Below, piece by piece: positions 1 to 6,315 of a DNA stretch of 11,940 nucleotides. Location: the NCBI GenBank assembly GCA_903920485.1, contig CAIXMG010000029.1, positions 1 through 11,940 on the forward strand, in the 5' to 3' direction. Position 1 is the first letter of the stretch. The number at the start of each line of letters is the position of its first letter. The notes under the pieces are model-generated. The model had not been told where the DNA came from, searched no databases, and saw only the letters and a program-made list of their open reading frames with translations. The translations under genes were made by a program, and so were the position numbers. The DNA is from an uncultured bacterium (GTDB taxonomy: Bacteria; Patescibacteriota; Minisyncoccia; Phycocordibacterales; UBA1006).

Positions 1-587
1 AAACCTTCTAGATCTTTCTTTGAACCAAGTATATGGACTTGCGAAGGCTCAAAGACGGCATAGAACTTAGAACCCCCACCGTATTCTACAATAGCTGAAT
101 CCGTGGTCATGTCTCTCGCAACTTTTACAGGATGTACAGAAAAGTCACCGTGGTCAGGATCATGAATATCAAATTTAACCGCATGGAGAATTCGACCCTC
201 AACGTTTGCAAAATTAATCTCTTGGGCATTGGAAGCAAAGAAACCGCTTCTTGTTGGATTCATCGGAGAACTTCCAATATTTGCTGAATAACTAAACTTT
301 TCTTTGAGAGGAACATCTATTTTTGTGTTTCCATTATGCCAAAGAATTTCCTGAACCTGGCTATCTGGAAAAATTGTCTCAAGATATTGAACATATTCCT
401 TTTGTGCCTCTTGCTCTTCGAGCCCCGAAGCTTCACAAATAGCCTGTTTAAAAGCAGGATCATGTTCAGATAAAAAATTGACATCATATTCAGGGGTCTT
501 TTTCTTAACGTATTCAGAAAACGGCTCGAAACGAAAATGATTCTCGATGCCTCCCCATCCTTTCAAATTTTGGTTTTCAATACTCAT
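1..587 (-). CDS. ART-PolyVal-like putative ADP-ribosyltransferase, C-terminus cut by window edge
   Basis: Open frame of 195 complete codons starting at the ATG on the minus strand (587-585) and running off the left edge without a stop. The first ~70 residues are acidic and unrecognised. After that comes a pattern I associate with ART-fold domains of polyvalent proteins (ART-PolyVal), often seen as stand-alone genes in Patescibacteria: PDSQVQEILWHNGNT (residues ~75-88, H84 in the place of the usual YHGT), SGFFAS (~114-119), then AIVEYGG and VFEPSQVHILGS (~166-189). By family knowledge the H and the FFxS element would bind NAD+, but the final acidic catalytic motif cannot be judged. The gene is visibly more AT-rich than the housekeeping genes to its right. 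A TATAGA at 595-600 lies 7 nt from the ATG, but read-through from ftsH and the tRNA is equally possible. No signal peptide is seen. The fold assignment is by eye. Confidence 0.55.
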   Translation of the reverse strand, partial: MSIENQNLKGWGGIENHFRFEPFSEYVKKKTPEYDVNFLSEHDPAFKQAICEASGLEEQEAQKEYVQYLETIFPDSQVQEILWHNGNTKIDVPLKEKFSYSANIGSSPMNPTRSGFFASNAQEINFANVEGRILHAVKFDIHDPDHGDFSVHPVKVARDMTTDSAIVEYGGGSKFYAVFEPSQVHILGSKKDLEG

Positions 588-609
588 AATAAATTCTATA
601 AGAATCAAG

Positions 610-683
610 TGGGCATGGATGGATTCGAACCATCGGCCACAAAGGTATAAGCTTTGCGCTCTAACCAACTGAGCTACATGCCC
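610..683 (-). tRNA. tRNA-Ile, anticodon UAU
   Basis: A full cloverleaf reads on the minus strand. The 7-bp acceptor stem GGGCATG/CATGCCC is perfect. The D arm is GCTC...GAGC with AGTTGGTTA in the loop. The anticodon stem is CAAAG/CTTTG around the 7-nt loop CTTATAC, giving anticodon TAT. The T arm is GATGG/CCATC with TTCGAAT. The discriminator base is A (position 610) and CCA is not encoded. The body is close to ordinary bacterial tRNA-Ile(GAU), so isoleucine identity is consistent with the anticodon, which reads AUA. It begins 10 nt after the ftsH stop with no terminator between, so it is probably cut out of an ftsH read-through transcript. Confidence 0.93.
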
Positions 684-693
684 GTCAGACGCA

Positions 694-2574
694 TTACGCG
701 TCCTTGGTCTTGCCGACCAGGCCGAAGGGCTTGATCAGCTTGTTGTACTCGTCCTGCTCCAGCGTCTCAACTTCGAGGAGTTTCTTTGCAACTGCCTCCA
801 ACGCATCCTTGTAGGTTTGTAGCGTATCATGCGCCTTCTGAAGGGAACTTTTCATAATGGATGAAATTTCCTCGTCGATTTTTCTTTCGACATCCTGGGA
901 GTACTCCCGCTGGCCGATGCCTTCACCGCCGAACATGGTCCGATTGGTTCCTTCGTAGGCAATTGGTCCAAGAGATTCACTCATTCCCCATTTAGTGACC
1001 ATATTGCGAGCAATTTTCGTCGAGACCTGCAAATCATTCGACGGACCTGTCGTCACATCACCGAAAATCATTTTTTCAACTGCATAACCGCCAAGCGACA
1101 CCACAATGTCATCGAGAAACTGTGCCTTGGTTTCAAGCTTACGATCCTCAAGGGGTATATTCATCGTGTAGCCACCCGCACTTCCGCGAGGTACAATCGT
1201 CACTTTGTGAACAGGATCAGCATGAGGAAGAGCAGTTGCCAAGATAGCATGCCCCGCCTCGTGATAAGCGACAATTTCACGTTCACGCTTCGTATGCAGG
1301 TGAGATTTTCGTTCCGGACCGATCATCACCTTTTCAATGGCGTCAAGAATGTCTTTCTGGGTCAGTGTCTTGCGATCGTGACGAGCTGCGAAAATCGCTG
1401 CCTCGTTCATCAGGGATTCAAGGTCCGCACCGGAAAATCCCGGCGTTCGGCTTGCCACAACTGATAAGTCGACATTTTTCTCAAGAGGTTTTTCGTTTGC
1501 ATGAATCTTGAGAATCAATTCACGGTCTTTTCGATCGGGAAGATTGAGAAGGACGCGACGGTCAAAACGTCCCGGTCGCAACAATGCAGAGTCCAGTACA
1601 TCCGCACGGTTCGTCGCCGCCATTACTACCAATTTCTCGGTCGGCTCGAAGCCGTCCATCTCCACCAGGATCTGGTTCAAGGTTTGTTCGCGTTCGTCAT
1701 TACCACCTCCGACACCGACACCTCGCGATCGTCCGACGGCGTCAATTTCGTCGATGAAGATGATCGCAGGCGACGCTTTCTTGGCCTGGTCGAACAGATC
1801 GCGTACGCGTGACGCACCGACTCCGACGAACATCTCGACGAATTCGGATCCTGAGAGGTGGAAGAACGGAACGGCAGCTTCTCCTGCAACGGCTCGTGCA
1901 AGCAACGTCTTTCCGGTTCCTGGATTTCCCGTCAACAAAACTCCCTTGGGAATTTTCGCACCAATGTCCAAATATTTCTGAGGATTCTTGAGGAAGTCCA
2001 CAATTTCTGCAAGTTCCTGTTTTGCCTCTTCGTTGCCCGCAACATCGGCGAACGTGATGCGCTTCTTCTTATCGTCAGGGTCGGTAACGCGAGCCTTGGA
2101 TTGGCCGAACGACATGGCCTTCATCCCGCCTCCGCCTCCGCGCATCTGGACAAAGATAAACCACAAGAAGAACAGCATGAAAATGATCGGCAAGGCGATT
2201 GGAAGCACGGTCAGCAGCCAAAACCCTGCACCTGAGGTGTCCTCTATCGTGATCGACGTCTTCGCAAGCATGTCAGGAGTCACGCCGTAATTCTTGAGGG
2301 TGTCAGTGATGCTTGATTCGTCTTCTTTCTTTGAAACATCTTCACTGCCGTCATTGGCAGTGATATGAAGGACATTGCCGCTTACGACAATGGATTTCAC
2401 CTGCCCTGCATTTACCATGGCAGCCGTCTGTGACAGTGAAATGTCCGTGACCTTGGCCTTGTCGCCGACCAACAGCGAATACAGCCCTGAAAGCGCCGCG
2501 AAGATAATGATGGCTATGATGATTTGACCCAATAATCCGAACCGCGTTCCCTTCATTGGTTTCTTGTCTGGCAT
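694..2574 (-). CDS. ftsH: ATP-dependent zinc metalloprotease FtsH
   Basis: 626 residues, normal for the family. FtsH is a membrane-anchored AAA+ protease that extracts and degrades membrane and ssrA-tagged proteins as a hexamer. Order: transmembrane helix ~12-36, extracytoplasmic domain to ~117, second helix ~118-143, Gly-rich linker MRGGGGG, AAA+ domain with Walker A GNPGTGKT (216-223), pore motif FVGV (249-252), Walker B IIFIDEID (271-278) and second region of homology ending RPGRFD (333-338). The peptidase has HEAGH (438-442) and the third zinc ligand D514 in SNDLQ. Walker A has Asn where most FtsH have Pro (GPPGTGKT). The frame stays open upstream to 3009, but that stretch lies over smpB and encodes nothing FtsH-like. 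The ATG at 2574 gives the usual short N-terminus, and a promoter sits immediately before it. It is divergent from smpB, and tRNA-Ile follows. Confidence 0.98.
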   Translation of the reverse strand: MPDKKPMKGTRFGLLGQIIIAIIIFAALSGLYSLLVGDKAKVTDISLSQTAAMVNAGQVKSIVVSGNVLHITANDGSEDVSKKEDESSITDTLKNYGVTPDMLAKTSITIEDTSGAGFWLLTVLPIALPIIFMLFFLWFIFVQMRGGGGGMKAMSFGQSKARVTDPDDKKKRITFADVAGNEEAKQELAEIVDFLKNPQKYLDIGAKIPKGVLLTGNPGTGKTLLARAVAGEAAVPFFHLSGSEFVEMFVGVGASRVRDLFDQAKKASPAIIFIDEIDAVGRSRGVGVGGGNDEREQTLNQILVEMDGFEPTEKLVVMAATNRADVLDSALLRPGRFDRRVLLNLPDRKDRELILKIHANEKPLEKNVDLSVVASRTPGFSGADLESLMNEAAIFAARHDRKTLTQKDILDAIEKVMIGPERKSHLHTKREREIVAYHEAGHAILATALPHADPVHKVTIVPRGSAGGYTMNIPLEDRKLETKAQFLDDIVVSLGGYAVEKMIFGDVTTGPSNDLQVSTKIARNMVTKWGMSESLGPIAYEGTNRTMFGGEGIGQREYSQDVERKIDEEISSIMKSSLQKAHDTLQTYKDALEAVAKKLLEVETLEQDEYNKLIKPFGLVGKTKDA

Positions 2575-2583
2575 ATGCGACAC

Positions 2584-2611
2584 AGTATACAGAAAAATGC
2601 AAGAAAGACAA
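2584..2611 (-). promoter_or_regulatory. ftsH promoter, probably near-leaderless
   Basis: On the minus strand, TTGTCT (2611-2606), a 16-bp spacer and TATACT (2589-2584). Nine bases separate the -10 from the ftsH ATG, so a start 7 nt downstream would leave a leader of about 2-3 nt. No Shine-Dalgarno sequence is visible. The elements overlap the smpB promoter on the other strand. Confidence 0.6.
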
Positions 2612-2616
2612 AAATC

Positions 2617-2625
2617 TGCTATATT
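2617..2625 (+). promoter_or_regulatory. smpB extended -10 promoter, probably leaderless
   Basis: TGCTATATT is an extended -10 (TG-N-TATATT) ending 6 nt before the smpB ATG at 2632, so the expected transcription start falls on or next to the A of ATG. The -35 region (about 2597-2602, ATGCAA) is poor, which the TG extension can compensate. No Shine-Dalgarno sequence is present. Confidence 0.6.
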
Positions 2626-2631
2626 CTGCGC

Positions 2632-3078
2632 ATGAAGCCCTACATCACCAACCCGCAAGCCGGTTTTCACTACGAAATCCTCGAGACCTACGAGGCGGGT
2701 TTGCAGCTGCTGGGCCATGAAGTGAAAGCATTGCGATTGGGACATGCGTCCATCGGCGAGTCGTTCATCATTATTGAGGATGGCGCGCTGTACCTGGTGA
2801 AGGCGTATATTGCACCGTATCAGATAAAAAACACGGCCGGTTCGCATGATCCCTACCGAAAGCGAAAGCTCCTGATCAAGAAGAAAGAGTTCGCCCAGAT
2901 CATGCGCAAGCGCACGGAAGCAGGCTTGACTTTGGTTCCACTTTCGTTGTACGATAAGGGCGGATTTCTGAAGCTCCAGTTCTCCCTTGCCCGTGGAAAA
3001 AAGCTCCACGACAAGCGCAACTCGATCAAGGATCGGGACGCGAAGCGCGAGATGGACCGGGTGATGAAATCACGATGA
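2632..3078 (+). CDS. smpB: SsrA-binding protein SmpB
   Basis: 148 residues, the usual size. SmpB binds the tRNA-like domain of tmRNA and brings it to stalled ribosomes for trans-translation. Family landmarks: YEAGLQLLGHEVKALR (~20-35), GESF and the KAYIAPY segment (~42-63), HDPYRKRKLLIKKKE (~72-86) and the basic C-terminal tail beginning GKKLHDKR (~122-129), which occupies the decoding centre and mRNA channel in studied homologues. The frame is open back to 2575, but the ATG at 2632 gives the canonical N-terminus and follows an extended -10 directly. The stop is TGA, evidence for the standard code. Its RNA partner ssrA begins 76 nt downstream on the same strand with only a palindromic repeat between, so the two may be co-transcribed. 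Confidence 0.98.
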   Translation: MKPYITNPQAGFHYEILETYEAGLQLLGHEVKALRLGHASIGESFIIIEDGALYLVKAYIAPYQIKNTAGSHDPYRKRKLLIKKKEFAQIMRKRTEAGLTLVPLSLYDKGGFLKLQFSLARGKKLHDKRNSIKDRDAKREMDRVMKSR

Positions 3079-3133
3079 CCCCACCGCCCCTCGCAGGGCC
3101 TCGGGGCACCTCCCCTTTGCAGGGGAGGACCAC
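3077..3133 (+). repeat. REP-like palindromic element, copy 1
   Basis: GC-rich element between smpB and ssrA, starting at the smpB stop. It contains a perfect 8-bp hairpin CCTCCCCT-TTGC-AGGGGAGG (3109-3128), preceded by a CCTCGCA...GCCTCGG segment. By eye it matches the element at 8929-8995 closely (shared blocks CCTCGCA, GCCTCGG, GCACCTCCCCTT, AGGGG). It has no run of T after the stem, so a terminator role is unlikely. It would sit within a smpB-ssrA transcript. Confidence 0.75.
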
Positions 3134-3154
3134 GTAAGTGAAACCAAGAAACAT

Positions 3155-3547
3155 GGGGATGACAGGCTTCGACAGGCGGATCCCCTTGATGCATGCATGC
3201 CGAGTATCCGGAAACCTCGTAAAACTTTCCGGACGACTGAAGTGCTAACTCAATCACCAGCCCTTACGCATTTTCAATGCGTGATGCGGTCCTTGCCTAA
3301 CTTTTTATAGGCGAGCGCGTGCTCTGCAAATTCTGTGAGCGGAATCACGTGTCATATCACCAGGATAGGAATTAAGCACGCCAACGCTTAATTCCGAAAC
3401 AAACGGCTCGGTCGCACTGCCATGTTCGGCACCTTAAGAGGCAGCGCACTTAAAAATCCCGCTAGCAAGCAGGATCAAAAGGTTCCTAAGCACGTAGACT
3501 TGTATTAAGGCCCGTTTTGGACGGCGGTTCAATTCCGCCCATCTCCA
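3155..3547 (+). ncRNA. ssrA: tmRNA (transfer-messenger RNA)
   Basis: The 5' end GGGGATG pairs with CATCTCC at the 3' end to form the tRNA-like acceptor (one G-U pair). GGCTTCGACAGG (3165-3176) matches the conserved D-loop region, and TGCATGCCGAG...CCTCGTAAAA matches the conserved stretch before pseudoknot 1. The 3' end carries GGCGG-TTCAATT-CCGCC as the T arm. CCA is not encoded (CAT follows the discriminator A at 3547). About 393 nt, a normal one-piece tmRNA. Together with SmpB it rescues stalled ribosomes and tags the nascent peptide. I see no convincing promoter directly before it, so co-transcription with smpB and processing is possible. Confidence 0.96.
3244..3300 (+). other. tmRNA tag reading frame
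   Basis: Resume codon GCT at 3244, preceded by GAAGT and followed by AAC, aligns with the E. coli resume site (TAGTC-GCA-AAC). The frame gives ANSITSPYAFSMRDAVLA followed by TAA at 3298-3300. The stop lies in the hairpin CTTGCCTA...TAGGCGAG, the expected place (helix 5). The tag is 18 residues long and ends in VLA rather than the common LAA. The exact resume codon is inferred by alignment. Confidence 0.75.
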
Positions 3548-3554
3548 CATATGT

Positions 3555-3591
3555 AAAATACCCGCTCCATAATATATGGAGCGGGTATTTT
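3555..3591. terminator. Bidirectional terminator between ssrA and the 3607 gene
   Basis: Perfect 16-bp stem AAAATACCCGCTCCAT / ATGGAGCGGGTATTTT with loop AATAT, with T-rich sequence on the plus strand side and A-rich on the other. It can end ssrA (plus) and the convergent gene at 3607-4167 (minus). Confidence 0.9.
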
Positions 3592-3606
3592 ATTTTGTTG
3601 TAAGGA

Positions 3607-4167
3607 TCATTGCATTGTCCAAGGAATCAGTGAATCGATTTCCGAGTGAGGCACCGTAGCGCCTTTTTCTCCCTGGAGGATCCATGCGGTACCGTCAGAG
3701 ATGAACGTCCAGTTCCTGGTAAAGATTTTTGATCCCACTTTTTTCGAAAGTTTGGCAAAAAGCCCAAGGGTTTTAATGCGTCTTTGGCTGAGTTCTTTAG
3801 GACGATCTTTGATACTGTGAAAAGTACGGGTGTCCTTATCGAGGAAAATGCTGAATGACATTTCCACCCGCATTGGTGATGTATCCTCAGCAATAGGGAG
3901 AAGGTCCATTTCGTCGAGAAAGGCAAACTCGACAAGTTTTTCCCCAGACTCTTCAGTCGGACGGCATTCGAAGAAACTGCGGAATATTTTTACTGTGTGA
4001 GTGGACCTCTTTGGCTGATACAAATAAATCTCCGCAGCTTGCGTACCCTTGTCTTTCCCCTGAAACATTTCTTTGGGAATAAACATAAGGGTACTGAGAA
4101 TGTACTGAGATACCGCGTCCTCGCCCGTTTTCAGCGGATTTTCCTCTGAAATAGTAGGTGTTTGCAT
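3607..4167 (-). CDS. Hypothetical protein, 186 residues
   Basis: Not recognised. From the ATG at 4167 the protein begins MQTPTISEENPLKTGED, has 186 residues, no signal peptide and no transmembrane segment, so it is probably cytoplasmic. The centre alternates charged and hydrophobic residues (AEIYLYQPKRSTHTVKIF, ~45-62; then acidic EFAFLDEMDLLP, ~78-91), suggesting a beta-rich fold. The end is VPHSEIDSLIPWTMQ. The frame is open to 4224, but the extra 19 residues would overlap the -10 and include AT-rich leader, so 4167 is preferred. It is a single-gene unit with a consensus promoter upstream and a strong terminator downstream. It resembles the neighbour at 4308-4949 in size class, acidity and promoter design, but I see no sequence homology between the two. 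Confidence 0.8.
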   Translation of the reverse strand: MQTPTISEENPLKTGEDAVSQYILSTLMFIPKEMFQGKDKGTQAAEIYLYQPKRSTHTVKIFRSFFECRPTEESGEKLVEFAFLDEMDLLPIAEDTSPMRVEMSFSIFLDKDTRTFHSIKDRPKELSQRRIKTLGLFAKLSKKVGSKIFTRNWTFISDGTAWILQGEKGATVPHSEIDSLIPWTMQ

Positions 4168-4214
4168 AATGACTATTTTTATTTTAAAGATCAGATAATT
4201 GGGTTTACCCCGTA

Positions 4215-4243
4215 ATGATATCATGAATATACAATATTGTCAA
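4215..4243 (-). promoter_or_regulatory. Sigma70-type promoter of the 3607-4167 gene
   Basis: On the minus strand, TTGACA (4243-4238), a 17-bp AT-rich spacer and TATCAT (4220-4215). The predicted start near 4208 leaves a leader of about 40 nt without a Shine-Dalgarno sequence. It lies directly downstream of the terminator of the preceding minus-strand gene. Confidence 0.8.
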
Positions 4244-4249
4244 TAACTA

Positions 4250-4281
4250 AAAACAGCGCCTGGATCATATCCGAACGCTGT
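4250..4281 (-). terminator. Terminator of the 4308-4949 gene
   Basis: Read on the minus strand: ACAGCG-TTC-GGAT-ATG-ATCC-AGG-CGCTGT followed by TTTT. It has a two-part stem with an internal loop and a U tract, 27 nt after the stop codon. Confidence 0.85.
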
Positions 4282-4307
4282 CTTATTAGCTCTTACTGCC
4301 GTAGTTG

Positions 4308-4949
4308 TTAATGGAACTCTCTTTCCATTCCGCTTGCCTCAAGGACCCCTTCGGCCAGTTTCTCCATCCGTTCGACAAGTGCAACGTAGTGGTCGATGCA
4401 CTGGTCCCAGGTTCCTGTGAAGTTCCTCCTTTCGTCACCGGGGATGTAGGTGTCTTCCGGAAAGTCGCCCAGGAAATTTGACCAGTATACGATGCCCGGC
4501 TTTTTGGAACCTGCACGCAGTTCGATGACCAGCGAGACTTCGGGGTAGAAATCATTCTCATCCTCGTGATCTTCCGGGGGGTCGGGATGATAGTCGCGCT
4601 CCATGAATTGCTGCGGGTACGTGAACGCGGTACCCAGCAGGAGGATGCCTGTCTGTGCCATGTACTCCGGGCTTCCCAGTGAGAGAATTTTCATCAGGTC
4701 TTCTTGCCCGTAAACCCGGAAGCTCAGGTCCTTTTCCAGGTCATAGTCCCTGACGGACTCGATAACCTCAGAAAAGGTAATGTGGTCACTGGTATTATCC
4801 AGTTTCCCCAAGCGCTCCTGGTATCCGGCAAAGCATTCGGGCGAGGTAAACGGTCGCTGGTATTCGGATTCGAGAAAGAGTTCGAGTTCTTTCGGTGACG
4901 CCTCCGCCAAGGACACGGGTACTGCTTCGTCTTTTTTGTTTTTTCTCAT
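4308..4949 (-). CDS. Hypothetical acidic protein, 213 residues
   Basis: Not recognised. The ATG at 4949 gives MRKNKKDEAVPVSLAEASPKE..., 213 residues, strongly acidic, without signal peptide or membrane segment. A notably acidic stretch HPDPPEDHEDENDFYPE (~120-136) precedes a beta-like VSLVIELRAG, and the C-terminus is helical (IDHYVALVERMEKLAEGVLEA). The frame is open to 5045, but those extra 32 codons lie over a TTGACA-17-TATTCT promoter, so the long start is rejected. It is a single-gene unit between its own promoter and terminator, convergent with nothing and divergent from the cold-shock gene. No function is offered. Confidence 0.8.
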   Translation of the reverse strand: MRKNKKDEAVPVSLAEASPKELELFLESEYQRPFTSPECFAGYQERLGKLDNTSDHITFSEVIESVRDYDLEKDLSFRVYGQEDLMKILSLGSPEYMAQTGILLLGTAFTYPQQFMERDYHPDPPEDHEDENDFYPEVSLVIELRAGSKKPGIVYWSNFLGDFPEDTYIPGDERRNFTGTWDQCIDHYVALVERMEKLAEGVLEASGMEREFH

Positions 4950-4971
4950 ACGCGGTAGTTTTATTTTTTTG

Positions 4972-5000
4972 AGAATACATTTTAAACCAAATATTGTCAA
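4972..5000 (-). promoter_or_regulatory. Sigma70-type promoter of the 4308-4949 gene
   Basis: On the minus strand, TTGACA (5000-4995), a 17-bp spacer and TATTCT (4977-4972). The predicted start near 4965 gives a leader of about 16 nt. Spacer composition and the TTGACAATAT opening are the same as in the promoter at 4215-4243. Confidence 0.75.
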
Positions 5001-5034
5001 TGATTCCTGTTTCAAGAAGAACACTTCTGTCATC

Positions 5035-5063
5035 TTGACATTCAATCCCCATTATGCTAGTCT
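5035..5063 (+). promoter_or_regulatory. Promoter of the cold-shock gene
   Basis: TTGACA (5035-5040), a 17-bp spacer and extended -10 TGC-TAGTCT (5055-5063). The predicted start near 5070 gives a 5' leader of about 77 nt, long compared with the leaderless or short-leader genes around it. Cold-shock mRNAs in other bacteria carry structured leaders, but no specific thermosensor is claimed here. Confidence 0.75.
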
Positions 5064-5146
5064 ATACGTACAAAGCAGCAGGTTTTAGAGTGAGTCGATT
5101 CAAAAACTACCGGTATTTGTAATTAGCCACTTAACACCAAACCATC

Positions 5147-5353
5147 ATGACTGGAAAAATCAAGAACGTTACGGACCGAGGATTCGGATTCATCGTTAAC
5201 GACGCGGCACAGCCAGGTGACAAGGAAATCTTCTTCCACTCGGAGAACGTTGTAGGCATCACCTTCAACGAGCTCCAGGCTGGAGACGCCGTTTCTTTCG
5301 ATCTGAGCGACGGGCCAAAGGGACCGTTTGCAGCAAACGTAACACGAATCTAA
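5147..5353 (+). CDS. Cold-shock-domain (CspA-type) nucleic-acid-binding protein
   Basis: 68 residues, a single OB-fold cold-shock domain. RNP1-like RGFGFI (11-16) and RNP2-like IFFHS (28-32) provide the aromatic surface that binds single-stranded RNA or DNA. In this family such proteins act as RNA chaperones and transcription antiterminators. The first strand reads TGKIKNVTDRGFGFI, lacking the Trp of the classical VKWFN motif. The segment between the RNP motifs and the GITFNEL loop also differ from E. coli CspA. The gene stands alone between its own promoter with a long leader and a perfect hairpin terminator. Codon use is GC-richer than the flanking hypothetical genes, consistent with high expression, though this was not computed. 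Confidence 0.95.
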   Translation: MTGKIKNVTDRGFGFIVNDAAQPGDKEIFFHSENVVGITFNELQAGDAVSFDLSDGPKGPFAANVTRI

Positions 5354-5361
5354 TTCGTGCC

Positions 5362-5397
5362 CAAGTAGAAAACACCCTTACGGGTGTTTTCTACTTG
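5362..5397 (+). terminator. Terminator of the cold-shock gene
   Basis: Perfect 16-bp stem CAAGTAGAAAACACCC / GGGTGTTTTCTACTTG with loop TTAC, 8 nt after the stop. The T content lies within the 3' arm and shortly after (ATTTTT at 5401). Confidence 0.85.
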
Positions 5398-5414
5398 CAG
5401 ATTTTTCCATGATA

Positions 5415-5442
5415 AAAGGCTTCCTCGAATGAGAAAGCCTTT
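5415..5442 (-). terminator. Terminator of the 5467-6234 gene
   Basis: Read on the minus strand: AAAGGCTT / AAGCCTTT stem with an inner CTC/GAG pairing, followed by TTAT. It lies 24 nt after the stop of the NAGPA-like gene. Confidence 0.65.
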
Positions 5443-5466
5443 AGGAAAGTCTGTGAAGTTTTAGCA

Positions 5467-6234
5467 CTAGAACCAGAGAAGGTAGTTTGTTACAACATTC
5501 TTATTTCTGGTACCGATCAGGACATCCTTGCCGTTCACATGCTTACAGGCCTGACCCCATCTGGGACCACCATCAAGCATGTAGATATGCGTGGTCTTTG
5601 ACTGACCAGGACGATCGAGGCCGAGAATGATCTGGCGAGCTTCGTTGTAGGTAGTGAGCCTGTCAAAGAAGACGATCCCAATCTGTTCCCCGCCCGGCGT
5701 TTCGCGCCTGACAAGAACCTTGTCGAGGGTCTTCTCTGAATTGAGGAATGCCCCGTTGCGGTAAACGCTTGGCAGGTACATGAGGGTTCCCTTGTCTGAT
5801 TCCACCTTGTTGTAAAGCGAATCCAGATTGCCTACTTCCGATTTGTGAGTGAAAGAGATCACGCCCTTGTCGAAGACGAGGATACCGTAGTTGTATACGA
5901 TGCCATCACCGCAGGGTATCCCGTTGCTCAACGATCTTCCTTGCGGAAGGTATTGGCTATCAACGACTGTTGTCATGCTGCCAGGAGTGATTACCGATGC
6001 GCCAGCTGACCATGACAGAAAAGCAAGGTCTTTGGAAAACATCCCTGGGTCCATTTGGCGAGTCACGAACTTGAGAGTATGTATCGGACAGAACTGTCCG
6101 ACGACATTGCCCGCTGAGACAACTGAATACACAGTCATTCCATTGGCCAGTTTTTCATTAGTCGCGGTGAAAGAAGTCTGGGAGAAAGCGTTTGTTGCCA
6201 GGACGGTGACAAGCGCGAAAAAAAGATATTTCAT
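5467..6234 (-). CDS. Exported NAGPA-like (phosphodiester glycosidase family) protein
   Basis: 255 residues. The N-terminus MKYLFFALVTVLATNAFSQ is a Sec signal peptide with likely cleavage around residues 16-19, so the protein acts outside the cytoplasmic membrane. The mature part follows the layout of the phosphodiester glycosidase / NAGPA family (PF09992, by recall): IVYNYGILVFDKGVISF (~112-128), YRNGAFL (~158-164), a strand with the helix YNEARQIILGL (~196-206), then the family signature MLDGG (219-223) and a C-terminal IGTRNKNVVTNYLLWF (~240-255). The usual Ser after LDGG-x is replaced by PRWGQA. Family members cleave sugar-phosphodiester linkages or process envelope polymers, but no substrate can be read from the sequence. 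It has its own promoter directly after the secA terminator. Export would depend on the neighbouring SecA, but no operon joins them. Confidence 0.7.
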   Translation of the reverse strand: MKYLFFALVTVLATNAFSQTSFTATNEKLANGMTVYSVVSAGNVVGQFCPIHTLKFVTRQMDPGMFSKDLAFLSWSAGASVITPGSMTTVVDSQYLPQGRSLSNGIPCGDGIVYNYGILVFDKGVISFTHKSEVGNLDSLYNKVESDKGTLMYLPSVYRNGAFLNSEKTLDKVLVRRETPGGEQIGIVFFDRLTTYNEARQIILGLDRPGQSKTTHIYMLDGGPRWGQACKHVNGKDVLIGTRNKNVVTNYLLWF

Positions 6235-6285
6235 TGTGAAGAATTTTGGGTTAAATAATCGTTACTGAATTCGGGTTATAGCTAT

Positions 6286-6314
6286 ATATTAGCATATTAA
6301 TACTAATTTGTCAA
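6286..6314 (-). promoter_or_regulatory. Promoter of the NAGPA-like gene
   Basis: On the minus strand, TTGACA (6314-6309), a 17-bp spacer ending TGC, and TATA-type -10 TAATAT (6291-6286). It is a consensus -35 with extended -10. The predicted start near 6279 gives a leader of about 45 nt. The -35 begins only 1-2 bp after the secA terminator stem. Confidence 0.85.
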
Positions 6315-6315
6315 G

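Noticed and set aside
2575..3009. N-terminal extension of ftsH by 145 codons
   Set aside because: Overlaps smpB on the other strand, has no FtsH similarity, and the promoter lies inside it; ATG at 2574 gives normal length.
4950..5045. 32-codon N-terminal extension of the 4308 gene
   Set aside because: Covers a consensus TTGACA-17-TATTCT promoter and is AT-rich leader-like sequence.
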